Shown here piece by piece: positions 34,972-47,538 of a DNA stretch of 64,000 nt (the stretch's first letter is position 1; every line of letters starts with the position of its first letter). This stretch comes from Dichetophora obliterata. Lineage: Eukaryota; Arthropoda; Insecta; Diptera; Sciomyzidae. The notes under the pieces are model-generated. The model was not told the DNA's origin, did no database searches, and saw nothing but the letters and a program-made list of their open reading frames with translations. The position numbers and the translations under genes are program-made. The stretch lies in the NCBI GenBank assembly GCA_963920525.1, contig OY986438.1, positions 215,202,896 through 215,266,895 on the forward strand, given 5' to 3'.

Positions 34972-35287
34972 AGAAAACAACAAATGCTAAAATATGAAAT
35001 GGGAGAAAAACTGAGAAATTGACACTTAAAATCTCATCGCCTCTGCGGTGCAGTGCGCTAGTGCGATTTCTGATGAAGCTTTTAGCAGGGCCGAAATTGC
35101 AATAAAATCGGCTAGTGATTTTTTCCTTTTCATATTGAAAATAACGTTGTTGTTGTTGTTTCTTTGGAAAGATTCGTTAGAACAATTAATTGTTCTAACT
35201 TTGACCTAAAGCCCAATAATCGATTTTACGAACTATCAAACAACTAGAATTTGTATTTAAAATCGAGTATGATTTAAACTATCAAAA
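34972..35287 (+). repeat. SINE-like dispersed repeat family 2, copy 2
   Basis: Second copy of the 18672-19030 repeat, in the same orientation. It lacks about 16 bases after the tRNA-like GGTGCAGTGCGCTAG word and has only one of the 3' tandem units. It keeps TTCGTTAGAACAATTAATTG and the GTT run. Confidence 0.7.
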
Positions 35288-35599
35288 TCAACAAAAATTT
35301 TAACATGTTTCGGGCATGATAAGAGAAATATTTCTACCCCATCTTTGAAACATATATAATTTTCTTATGTGAACAAGCGTGTGCAACCAGCGTATAATGA
35401 TAACAAAATTAGTACCAAAAATCTCAGAAAATAGAATTATATAGGCTAAATTTTCTTAATGTGCATTCTTGACTCCTTTATGCCCTTATCCTCCCCCTAG
35501 AACAAATCCTGCGGACGCCCTTATATATAATTATTTATAACTTCGATTTTAGTCTCTATAACTGAATTTTTAGAAGCTGCATTATAAACTAGACACTTA

Positions 35600-35738
35600 C
35601 CGCCTTATTTTGTATATCGAAAGCGCAAACCAATGACAAGCAAGATGCGAGGAGCAAAAGAATTTCGTATAGAAAAAATATTGCTTCTCGTGTCTTAATT
35701 GTCGTTGGTTTGCGTTTTCGAAATACAAAATAAAGCAG
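35600..35738. mobile_element. MITE with ~38-bp terminal inverted repeats
   Basis: The left end CGCCTTATTTTGTATATCGA then AAGCGCAAACCAATGACAA faces a right end whose reverse complement is TGCTTTATTTTGTATTTCGA then AAACGCAAACCAACGACAA. The element is about 140 bp with a short spacer, so it would form a long hairpin. Non-coding. Confidence 0.83.
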
Positions 35739-37544
35739 TTAGATTGCAACAAAATGAACAATAATACGCAGGGAAGAGGTCCGTATATTGCGCCAGTTAA
35801 TAAGTCTAACCACCATGGTTTTTATATGTATTGTGTTGAATCTCCTGAAATTTATTTGATGCTTGTGAAGTAACTTTACATCAGCATACTTGTAGCAGAC
35901 ACAAACGAAAATTTAGTCTAAAAAACTTGTCCGGATTTTTAAGTGTTATTAAGTAGCCATTTTTTATCTAAAGGTAAAAATTCTATGAATTCAATTGTTT
36001 TATTGTGTATCCACACTCATAATTCGTACGTACTTTGAACATATTTCGACCTATTTTGTTAATTGATTCCAAAAATTTAAGGAAATTTTAATAAAATTTA
36101 TATCACTAACTACTTTTTTTTTTTTTTTGGTACTTTTGGTACTGAGATTTTTGGTACTAATTTTTTGAAATTAATTGAAAATATCTAAAAAAAGAAACAC
36201 ATATTCGTTCACATAAAAATTTTGTAAAACACCAATTTCATAAATGATGAAAATCCTTGCTTATTACTTTAGTTACACCTAAAATCATAATTCTCAACCC
36301 TTTTGAAATTGGCTCTACAGTAGAACCTCAGAAATTTGAAGCTGTCTGTTAATTGGTAACTTCTAGTTTCTGAAATCTTTTAATTTCAGAGGTAAAATTT
36401 TAAAAGATGAATTTATTATAATATTGCTGAAGTAATAACGTAAGGATATAGATAGTGCATAAAAATAACACATTTAAAATGTGTATAATACTTTATGGAA
36501 AATTGTAACATTAAAAGGTAAGAATGTTGAATGTTAGAAATGTTTAATTATTTTTTAGTACAAAATCAGTGGCTGTGGTTTATTTTTTAGAAATTTTCAA
36601 ATTTGCTACTACAATATCAAAACGTAGAGACACCAAGTTTGAAATATGCTTATTACTTTTTTCACAGCATTGAATTAAATAATTAACGCTTGCGACGGCC
36701 GTTGAAATGGAACGTACGGCTTTAAACCAATACAATAAGCACTCTTAATCAGCATCGCTAGAATACTCTCCGATGACATCTTCATTCCATTGCTCGATTT
36801 CTTCGATAATCAAGCTAATATAAAGTAATGTACAGTAACCATAAATTACTTGACCTAAAGCTCAATATACCCTTGTAAAATCATGAAAAGGTCACATTTT
36901 ATTATAAATCATTAAGTGAAATAGTTTAAAAAAGTTCTTCAGCTTCAGCTGTAGTGTTAAGCCACTAACCGAGGCTCCCAAACGCTTCGTATGATTTTTA
37001 AATTTCATCTATTTGCTTTCCTATATTGATGACAGGAACTACCACACCAAATTTAAACTTTGTATCTTTCACCGTAGTCGAGATATGAGTTGGGTATAAA
37101 AATAGCCAAGCGTGGCACAGTGTGGGATTTGAAAAATTTAGCAGGAAAAAATTCTAAATTTTTGTGATATGATACTTTCCCAAAAAAAAAATTTCTGGAT
37201 TGTGGGTCTACCTCAAACACCCTCTTGGTTACAGGGTGTTTTATTGAATTTATATATATGTATACATAAAAGAGACTGCATTCCGTGTGTGCACTCATAA
37301 TTCGAGAACGGATAGTTCGATTCTCACGATTTTTGGCTTAATAGATTCGCATTAGCCCAAGGAAGGCCGCTTTGGAGGAAAAAAGGGGGCATGACATCCA
37401 AATTTGCGATTTCAAATAGCTTTTGAGTTATAGTTCACACTGCCTCGAAAGTTAGTATTCGACTACAATTGACACTTGTCGTTTCACTGATAATATTTTA
37501 TGTGCACCTCCTATACAATATAAATTTACAATATTTAATAGCTA
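35739..37544. other. Anonymous AT-rich DNA
   Basis: No supported feature on either strand. Confidence 0.45.
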
Positions 37545-37673
37545 GGTGGCGGCCGAACAGAATTATTTATTTAATTGAGAAACATTCTGTCTGAGTTGGG
37601 AATTGAACCCGGGCTACCACAGTTCCTTAGCTTACGGATCACGCACTCTACTTAGAAAGCTACGGCCGCCACT
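37545..37673 (-). mobile_element. tRNA-derived SINE, copy C
   Basis: The head begins at 37673 (GTGGCGGCCGTAGC). The B box GGGTTCAATTCCC is intact, followed by CAACTCAGACAGAATG and CTGTTCGGCCGCCACC, matching copy B. The body stops near 37545, so the copy keeps only about 130 bases. Confidence 0.8.
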
Positions 37674-38435
37674 AAAATGGGTATTGGACAAGGGGCCGGC
37701 CGAGTCTCAGCTAGGCGCCTAAAGAGAAAATTCACACAGAGCTATTATAACATTCTTTCCTGTTATTACAATTAATACCTATATAAAAGAACTTGCAGGC
37801 TTTTTGTTTTAAAAAAAAAATATATTTAAATATTTTTTAATACAAAAATTCTTGAGATATTAAGGACTCTTTCTAAAATGCAAATATTTTTAAAACTTGC
37901 AAAAATTATCAGCTATATTTTTGTATGAACTATATTTGCGATGATTAAAATTGAAAAACAAATTCAATTTGTATGCAAACATATGCGAACAAAATTTTTG
38001 GCAGCCCATCAAAGTGTTAGCTCAATTTAAATTTTTTAATTTATGCTATACTTTTCTCCGCTTATTTTAATAAAACCCAGATCTATGAAGCAACTAATTT
38101 TCTTGTAATTTGTAATTTCGTAATTTGTAATTAATTAAGAAATAATGTTCACATATAAGACAGAGTCTTTTAAATGCAGTAAGAATAACAAAATAACAAC
38201 AATTTATAAACAACTGATAAATACATATTGTTTAAAACAAATACATAAGGATTTAATTAAAATTAATAAATTAATAACTTAATATATTATTATAAACAAG
38301 AAGATAAGCAACTGAATAAAGTTATTTATATTAATACAATTACTTAAGTATTTAATTAAAATTATCAAATTGATCAAAATATTATTAGTTAAAAATTATT
38401 CTTATACCAAAAGATGAAGAAAATAATAGTAGTTA
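37674..38435. other. Anonymous AT-rich DNA, in part likely LINE 3' UTR
   Basis: The segment next to 38436 may be the 3' UTR of the minus-strand LINE remnant. Otherwise only AT-rich runs are seen. Confidence 0.35.
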
Positions 38436-38545
38436 TTAGGAAAAGTGTAGTAAAATTTCATACTTAAAGTTGCGATAGTTTTGAATACATTTTATTCTTA
38501 AAGGCAGCGAGTTCCAAATTCTGTAAATTAATCTTCATACCTTTA
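38436..38545 (-). pseudogene. Non-LTR retrotransposon ORF2 C-terminal remnant
   Basis: Minus-strand codons read RLIYRIWNSLPLRIKCIQNY, then RNFKYEILLHFS and a TAA at 38436-38438. The (R/L)WNSLP-RI block followed by a -FK--ILLHF-like end is the C-terminus common to many LINE ORF2 proteins. The sequence to about 38770 may continue it in broken form, but nothing diagnostic is readable. Confidence 0.6.
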
Positions 38546-41500
38546 AAAAGGTTTTCCATACAAAGGAAGTTTAAAAGTTAACTACTTTAATCAGAGCACA
38601 TAATAAAAAAACTTGGATTTTGAAATAATTTTAAAAACAAAGAAAGCACCGTTTTACGACACCCCGTTTTAAGTATATCGGATAAAGGTATCGTTGTTAA
38701 AATCCTGACATAACTTCCTGTGTGTTTTAGCTTTATTTTCCAGAAAAAAAAAATATTTATATATATCAAGCATTTTTGGATGATGTTTAAGTATGATTTT
38801 TTTTTCCATCTTTTTATGACCTAAATAATAGGAATATTACCTCAAAAAATTATTTTGTGTTTAGTTAAGCCTAGCCATTGAAAGTGTTAACGTAAAAATT
38901 TCTTGACACTCAAAAAGCAATTTATAGCTCTATGGTTTCTTAAAGCAACAAGCATACAATTAAAGAATTAGCTGTTAACAATCCTGACATATGATCAATT
39001 CTTCAGCAGCATTCTCATGGGTAATAAAATACCCAACCTTAATGGGTTTAATATAAGTTGCATAAACAATTACCTCGGATATTAGAATACAATCTTCTTA
39101 TTTCAGAAGCTTTAATGTTTTGAAAATACTACTTCTAATTTCAGGATAATTCTAATATCTGAGGTTCTACAGTATTTTGATTTTGCAGGGCAAAAATAAA
39201 AATGTGACATCAACGTCTGTTCTTCAATGCTTATTAACTTATAAAAAATGTTTGTTTTTCCGCATATTTTGAGCCCAAATGAAAACCATGCTACATAAAA
39301 ACGCAGGAACAGTAAGTTATGGGGTTACAAACACAGTTATTTAAAAACAGCATTGTAAAATTGACAACAGCGCCACCTATCGAATCCTTATAGTTGCTAT
39401 GAACCAAAGTCTCCACAAACCAAATCAGTTGTGCAAATATGGTCGCAACCGATCCCGTCATTCAGAAGTTTTGCAATCACAAACCATCGGTTTTATATTT
39501 AAAGTAGATTCGTAAACTTATTTGAATCGATTCAAATTGAAGTTTTCCGAATGCGGTTTTTTAATTCCTAAGCGCGGAAAAATGATTTTAAAATTTTTTT
39601 GAACTTAATAAATTTTTTTTTGATGCACACAACTTCTTTGAACCTTTAACATTAGCTCAAAATACAAATTTTACAGTAAACTACACTGAAGTATTTGTTT
39701 TGAAATATTTCTGGTACATTCTGGATTAAAATAAGCTACCCCACTGAATAATAAACTAAGAATGGGTTAGAGAAAAAGCCCAAAAATTCACATCAGGTTG
39801 CAAACAATTGGTGCGTATCAGATAGATCCCATCTGTAACTGCCAGAACTTCGGTTGTCCGTTTGGAGCGAAGGCACCGAATATCGACTGTGCTCTTGTTT
39901 CCATTCAACATTTCAAAGTTGTTGTTGTTGTTGTTTTAAACAATTGCCTGAATTTTGCGCTGTCATTGTTAAACAACAACTGCATATCTTAATCTCTTAG
40001 CTTACGTTCTGGATCCCTTTTCAATGAATCGTCTTATTACAGTGCGTATTGGTTTAATTTGGATGATAACCAAATGGTTTTTGCTTCAGCCATTGTTTTT
40101 ATCTCAATGTCGCGTCAAGTGGTCGTTGACGTGATCATTTAACGTGATTCGATGCATTATTTGTCGATTGTGATAACATTGAATGTGTTATTAACCCTTG
40201 ATCAACACACTGGTGCGAATTTGTATTGCCAAGATATTAAAACTGTTGAAATTTTTTTCTATTTGTTCTAGAGGTTTTATTTAAGACCGAGTGCCATTCT
40301 AATCTACCGAGTTACATTGAACTGGCATCTTTACAGTATGATGCTTCGGAACTACTTACTAGCTCTAAAAATAACCCAAAATTTTTGATTTAAGACCAAT
40401 GCAAAACTAAAACAAAATGTTTCCAGAAATACCTTTTTTGGTTTTGTTTTGAAATACCTTCTTTTTTTTGTCAGAGAGAATAATATTTCCTTGTTTTCAC
40501 CCTAAAAAAAATTGATTTTCCTTCTTGTTGTTACAGTTTTATAAGCAATCAAAAATTGTTGGTGCAAATTCCCCGTACTGAGTCATTTAAGGGTAAAAAA
40601 GGATTCTGTTGTCCTGATATTATCGCTAAGACTTTTCTTGTATGATTGTTTTTGTGCTGTTTTGTAGTGTTTTGCTTAATACGAAAGACTTGACGTTTTT
40701 GGGTCCTGCAAATATTGTTGCATATTAAAAATTTTTTCAACACGTAATCGCTAAGCATAAAACGGTTTTTGAGGCACGAAAGAAAGCCTGACATTATTTT
40801 GTTTTGCTTAGGAATTCACAGTGTTTTGTTGACATTTTGCCGAAATTTTTTTTTTATTTTTTGTTGTTTATTTTGAGGTTTTGATTATCTCATGCCGCAT
40901 TTTGGGGTGTGAATAGCTTACCTTGAAAGCAACTTAATTGCCATTTCCGGTTACAGCTCCACACGGATGGAAGTGAAGTGTTACACCACTTCAGCGGCCT
41001 TCTTAGTGGCAAAAGACAGGGAAAAAAAGCAATAACAAAATCGCTTAAATTGCTTAAAATTACAGAAATGTAAATATTGACGTCTTTGTTCTCGTCGCCA
41101 ACAACACAAACTAAATAACACTTAAGCAGCAAACTCGCCTAAAATATCCACCTCAATATCCAACCTCAATGGATTTTACGAATTTTCACATCAAATCAAA
41201 TAAAATTAACACAACAGCTGCGGGCTTTTACTTAGCTTTGTAGTTGTTGTTGTGCTTTTTTGGCACCTTTCTTAATTTGAATTTTCACTTGTACGCTTTT
41301 AACTTAAATGAGCATCGATAAAGTGCGCTGGTATCTGTGTGTATTTATGTGTGAGCGAGCGTGCTGCTTTTCCTATCGCTGTGGCATGTTGCTGTGCATG
41401 CGTTTCTTTCATTTGACGGTGTTTCTAGGCGGCTTTGTTAGTGTACTCGAAAGTGGGTGTGTGTTTGTGTGTCTCATGTTTTTGAGTGGTAGTGAGTTAT

Positions 41501-42835
41501 TGTTATTAACTGACATTAAAAGTGGCGAAAATTAGTTTCTCTTAATTGGAAAAATGTTTTGCATGAAAATGAAGCTGTTCGAAGGACGCTAGATTTATGG
41601 GAAATCCTGAGAGGCAAAACATGAAGCAAGAAAAAGGCAAAACTGTAAAAACTGGAATAAAAAAGAAATCGTATATCGATTATGAACATTTTATTTTTAA
41701 ATGTAGCCAACAAAGTTTTATTAAAATTGTTTTTATATCTTTTACTAAAGTTTCTTAATGATAATATGCTTACAACTAAGTATCGTTTGAACTTTTTTTA
41801 TTTTTTAGCTAAGAAACAAACATAAAAAACTATTCGTTAATTAGGAAAATTTGTGTATATAAAAACGTGTTACAAGTTGATTTGGAAACTTTCAACTTCT
41901 TTAAAAAATTTAATTAAAGCGAACATTTAGTTTTTTTTTCTGTAGTTGAGTAGAAAAGTCACTACCAAGGCAGTGTTTCATACATTTCTGTTATGCTTGA
42001 AAGTTAGTAAAAAGGTGTTGGTCTCGAAAACTGAGAGACTAAGCAATTAAAAATTGACAAACGTTTACAATTTATTCGTAGATACATCTTGTAAAATATA
42101 CACTCATAGCGCTTGAATATTCACATGCCAAAGTTTTAGTATTTTATTGGGGCTAGCAGTCGAAGTAAATACCTAATACATACTTAAAATACAAATACAT
42201 ATTTACGTATTAAAGCTAAAAACTACTGAAAAACCTTGAGTATTTAAATGAAATAAGGCCACTAAACTGCTCCTTATATATATAGAAAAAAAAAATTCGT
42301 TTGTTTTTCTTGAACACCCTTTTATTTTGTTCCTATATATAAAAAACGCATAAAAAGTTTCAAAGAAATTGGACTTTATTAACACGTGCCGCCAGATAGA
42401 AATTCAAAAAATTATCTACTACATATGAGAAAAAAAAAAGATAAAACAGCAATTCCATTTTGAACGTGCCGGCCTTACGGAATGACCATCTCCGATTTGG
42501 GAAATTTTGCATGGAGCATCACAGAATGAAATAAAAAACTTTATTCAAAGGAAAAAATGCTGGAGCTATTTTTGGCGGAGTTACAAAGTGCACAAAATGG
42601 ATAAAAATCGGCAAAAACGACGAAAATCGATTTTTACCAGAATTCATATCTCAATCACTTCTTAACCGAATGTTAATTTTAAAATATCGTTGAAAAGGTA
42701 ATTAAACGCACTTTAATTTAAAAGTATTTTTTTAAAATATTGGTGGTTTAAATGATACCATCCCTTTCGGAAAAGTAGTTAAATTCGATGTGGGGATGCG
42801 AGGAACACCATTTAAAAAATTTAATTATTTTAATC
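38546..42835. other. Anonymous DNA
   Basis: No supported gene or element over about 4.3 kb. TTG/GTT runs occur near 39920 and 41240. Open frames are short and lack domains. Confidence 0.5.
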
Positions 42836-43036
42836 TTAAAGCTAGCAAAATTACCTTTTCAACAATATAAAAATTATGGTGGAAACTCAATGGGCTCATG
42901 AGATACGCAACATCTCATGTTTACGTCTTAGCAAAAATTGAAAATAAAAAATATCTTAAGCGACCATATCTCATGAGCCCACTGAGTCTCCATCTCAATT
43001 TTTATACTGTTTAACAGGTAATTTTGACAGCTTTAA
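42836..43036. repeat. Foldback repeat (about 70-bp arms)
   Basis: The left arm (42836-42907) and right arm (42964-43036, reversed) share AAAGCT, CAAAATTACC, TATAAAAATT, GGTGGAAACTCAATGGGCTC (right: GATGGAGACTCAGTGGGCTC) and ATGAGATA, with a spacer of about 56 bases. Weaker complementarity may extend outward to about 42780 and 43135. Confidence 0.78.
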
Positions 43037-44772
43037 AAAAATAAATTTTATAAAAACAATATTTAAAAAAAAAATTTGAAGAATTAAAATTGAGAAAATT
43101 ATCTTAGGTACCACTTCTGATGCCCGAGATATAAAACCTGACATCCATTTATTTGAGAAAGTTAAAAAAATGCATTTATGCAAGAAAATGCATATGCGAA
43201 AAATATGCATATTATTAATTCGCCAAATTTTAGAAAAATGTTAACACTATAACCAAAATTTAGACAATCAGATAACATTAAAAAATTTTGTGCTTTTTCG
43301 AGTGTACTTTAGACTCGAATATCCATCTCACAGGACAAAGTCTATATTTACTTTTGCGTTAAGAAATATGTAGTTTTTCTTAAAAAAAACAAAGCATTTT
43401 GAGATCGATATTTTTTTACTATTTTCTCAAAAACAACTTTGTCCTTGCGGCAGGGAAAGACATCCTTTTTTCCCTAAATTTTTCTTGGGATCTCTTGACC
43501 ACCCTATGCAACTTTTGAGACCCTTAGAATGTGAAATTCGAAAAAATTGATACACCCTATTGCTCATTCAATTGCATTGGTTCTGTGTTGTTGTAAAAAA
43601 ATAAGGCTTTTTAGACGCTAAGAAACAAAACAATCGGTTGCTCACCAATTTCTAAAATAAAGACCACCCTAATGGCTACATACAAAAACTAAAAGTCAAC
43701 TTTCGATTTTTACAAAATATAGATTTATATATCATATGAAAAACGTTGACGAACTTTTGCTGAATGGCTGTGCCAACACTTGACATTAATTGGACTAAGT
43801 TGAATGGATTTCACTGCATTTATTTTATCACTGACAAATGCATGAATCAACAGTTTGACTTTTTTAATATTTAAAGTGAATCCACTTTATGAATTTTCTA
43901 GCCGTATTTTTTCATCAACATCCATTTTACCCAACTTCCTACACATAAATACTCATTGCAATAGAAGAAATTTTCAATTGTACCACATGCACAACAACAA
44001 TACAAACAGCAAGAAAAAACTGTGTAATGCATTGAAAATTAATTGAAAAATTTCGGAAAATATCACACACACTTCGCCAACCGCGCGTAATAAAACCACA
44101 CCAACACAAACACCTGCAATGAAAAACGGTGCACAAATGCAGCAGGCAAAATTCCAGCGCCAAGTGAAAAATGCAAAATGGTGCCCAAAACGGAAGTGTC
44201 GAACTTAATATAACCTGACCACAAATGCGTTACGCTGTGCATGCTGGCTGGTTGCTTTATTATCCTTGCTCATACAATATCCTTGCATAAGGTAAAATTT
44301 TAAATGTTGTTGTCGTTGTTGGTGTCGCTTTTGCTTTTGCTTTTGTTGTTATATTTTTAAAAATAATTTTACATGCTTGCAACATTTGTGTGTGTGTGTG
44401 TGTGTGTTTCGTATTGCAGGCGTAATCTATGCGTTACCTTTGTTTTTGCTGCAGACTGATTGCTGCTTTTGTAGGGTTGTTCGAATCGAAATTTATTTAT
44501 TTATTTACTGAAATATTTTCAATAAATTCAATTAAAGATTAAACGCAGCTTTTGTCAGCAGAGCAAGCAAGCAGAACAAAAAGTGTTCAATAATCAATCC
44601 CACAAATATAAGGTTCTTTAGCTGGATGTATTAAATAAAATGTAAAATTAAAACAACCTACTCTGAAAACTCTGTAAAGTATTTTTTTAACTTCTTTCAT
44701 TCTACTGATCAAATACCACTGTTTTAATGTTACTTGTCGTTGCTGCTGTTGTGTTTTTGTGACATAACTGTG
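43037..44772. other. Anonymous DNA with GT microsatellite and a possible LINE tail
   Basis: A (GT)n run lies at 44387-44408. TTTATTTATTTATTTA at 44491-44507 could be a minus-strand LINE tail. A single CCACCCTAATG word at 43662-43672 matches the terminus of the element at 44773 but lacks a partner. Confidence 0.45.
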
Positions 44773-45593
44773 TGCACATTAGGGTGGTTCAGAAGAAAAA
44801 TGTTTCGATATTCTCAGCTTTAATATTTCCTCTTGACCTAAGGAAGAGCGCACTTTTACTGGTAAATGTTTAAAGGTGGCGCTTGTATTGTTTTTTTTCC
44901 CACACTATTTATACACAGAAAAAGTTCTATGTGCAGTCTATCTTATTCCTATGCCATAATTATGGTCCGAATTAGTTGAAAAAAATACTTATTGCCCCAA
45001 ATTTCACTCATAACATATCCACATTTCATACATATCCAATTAGTATTTTTAATTTTTTTTTTTTGTTTTTTTCTTAAAGACATTTATTATGGTACCTATG
45101 AAAATATGTACTTTTCCCTCATTAGTAATAACATCTGTAATCATGAAGCATATCACTTCATTACAATTTTTGTTTTTGGTATCAATATGAAGGCAATGCA
45201 GGCTGAAATGTAAAAATGTAGAAAAGGGTTAGAGTGTCAATGAATTTTTAAAATAAATGTGAACATTTTTTTAAATTCTTATAATTATTTCCACAAAATA
45301 GTTATTGAAAAGTTATGAATGAAATTTGAATGTATCAAAGAGAATTAGATTTTATGGGACATAAATTTTTTTCTTTACATATATTGACTATAATCGAGGT
45401 TTTAAAATAAGCTAGACAGCAAAACACACTTTTCTTCGACATAAATCTTATCAAAAAACATAAACAGAAAGTGCCTTCTTCAAAGCATAACAAATTTAGT
45501 TGCGCTTAACAGGGCGTATTCTTCAGGCCAACAGTAAGGCTTAATGTTTTGAATGTCTGAAAAATGCTTCATTTTGAACCACCCTAATGTGCA
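44773..45593. mobile_element. DNA element with 19-bp perfect terminal inverted repeats
   Basis: The left end is TGCACATTAGGGTGGTTCA and the right end is its exact reverse complement (TGAACCACCCTAATGTGCA). The 821-bp interior has no recognisable protein. A shorter reading (TA-GGGTGGTTCA...TGAACCACCC-TA) would also fit a TA target duplication. CATTAGGGTG also begins the repeat at 61731. Confidence 0.75.
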
Positions 45594-46546
45594 TATATTG
45601 AATTAAGATATTTATGGAACCCAATACTTAATATTTATGTGCAAAAATATCATAAAAAGATATGGCCGCATATTAACAAAATTATTATTGCCGCTCAACT
45701 TTCCCATAAAAAGTCAACAATAAACATAAAACAACATCAACGACAACAACAACAAAAACAACCACTTCGACAAAAAAGTCAACAAGAATAATAATGATAT
45801 AAGCACAAGTAAATTAATTCTATAACAAATTAAAATCAACGAACCTCACGCTTGTAATCAAAGGGATAGCATCTAAAGCGGCCAAAATATGTTTTTATTT
45901 TTGTTGTTGTAGAGCAACTCGAATGAAGTGGATAACTTTGTAAATTCATATCCTCCGTAATGTTAGTATACAATAACTTAAGCTCAACAAAACACTCACA
46001 GGGGCCTTGAAAATTCTGCGCATTAAAATATATCCAATTTTAAAAATTTCAATTTCTCGCCCACTAAAAGGATGTGCCGACATTGGATGGAAAAAGAGTC
46101 GCTGGTATCTCAAAGGGAATGGAAACAATTCTCATTTTAAACTTAATTAAAACATTATCATACATATATTAAAGATAAGCCTGACTGAAATCAGAATCGA
46201 AATCAAAAACGACTTAGCAAATGGTTTATCTTTTGTCCAAGGAAGATGACGATGAGCTGCATTGTTGACGACGACTAATTTTGGAAAATGTCTCTTAAAT
46301 GACGTTATTAATGACTGCCTAAGTTTCTGTTTTCATGGCATTACTGGTTCGTCAGGTATTGCAAAAATAATGATTCATTTTTATGGGAGGTAACACGCCC
46401 AATTGCCCAAAGATCTTAAAAACTCTTTTTTTTTGTGTACTTTTCTAGTTTGTACCAATCATGCCATTGTTCAGGGCAACTTTTCATAATATAATTGTTT
46501 ATGGAGATTACCTAACTTTTTTTTGCATTGTTTTTAAATGCGTATA
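45594..46546. other. Anonymous AT-rich DNA
   Basis: No supported feature. CAA-rich tract near 45740. Confidence 0.45.
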
Positions 46547-46548
46547 TA

Positions 46549-47413
46549 CAGTTGCGGTCAAAATAATAGCAGTGCTCTTATATTCAGACATGTTTGGATA
46601 AATAATACTAGTCTACAAATTTTCGTAACCGATTATCGTTCCTAGATATTCTTTCAATACTCGTTCCAAATTTGTACACAGTTTTCTCCGATATTGTAAC
46701 ATTTTCAAGATACAAGGTGTTTTACGTTTTTAGCACGTGTTTAGTATTATTTATATAGAATCTAAACTACTAACCATAAAATAAAAAAAGAATATTTTCT
46801 ATTTTAGAAGAAATATCAACTTTTTCATCAATCTATCAACCAGTTTTGTATTATGTGCTGTAGCGGAGCTAAAATTTTCAGATTACCCAACGAAATATCA
46901 ACAAATTTTTTATCTTTTATTTTAGCAGAGCTGTTATCATCCAAGTTAGAATTTAGAAAAAACCTGTTGATTAAGTGTATTTTTACATGAAAAACAGATA
47001 TTTTAAATTTGGACGATTACAGCTCCGCTAAAATAAAAGATACAAAATTTATTGATATTTCGTTTGATAATCTCAAAATTTTAGTTCTGCTACAGCACAT
47101 GACACGATAGTGGTTGATAAATTGATGGAAAATTTGATAACTTTTCTAAAATACAACATATTATTTTTTATTTTATGGTGAGTAGTTTATATTCTAAATC
47201 AATAATACTAAACACTTGCCAAAAACGTAAAACACCCTGTATCTGGAAAATTTTAAAAAAATAGAGGGGGAAACTGATAACAGGTTTTGAACCCGCAATG
47301 AAAGTACATATAAGAATGATAATGGGTTTACCGGATCCAAAATTTGTAGACAAGTATTGCTTATTCAAACATGAGTCAATAAAAGAGTACTGCTATTGTT
47401 TTGACTACAGCTG
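46549..47413. mobile_element. Palindromic MITE 1 (865 bp, TA-flanked)
   Basis: The ends CAGTTGCGGTCAAAATAATA (left) and, reversed, CAGCTGTAGTCAAAACAATA (right) are flanked by TA on both sides (46547-46548, 47414-47415), as in Tc1/mariner. The whole element is self-complementary apart from a short central loop. An inner core (46713-47239) is nearly identical to the core of palindromic MITE 2, while the outer ~165 bases on each side differ from it. The core itself also begins and ends CARGGTGTTTTACG next to TA. No protein is encoded. Confidence 0.88.
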
Positions 47414-47538
47414 TATGTTATCCTTTTTAAAAATTTTCTAAGTGACTGAGAATATTTTTTTTATTTGTGCATAAAAAATTAATTTATTTTAACGAAAACA
47501 TTTTTTTTTAATAAATAATTTTTATATATTAACGTATA

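Noticed and set aside
40188..40225. TTAACCCTTGATCAACACAC, similar to a piggyBac-type start
   Set aside because: No coding remnant or partner end follows. A ten-base resemblance alone is not enough.
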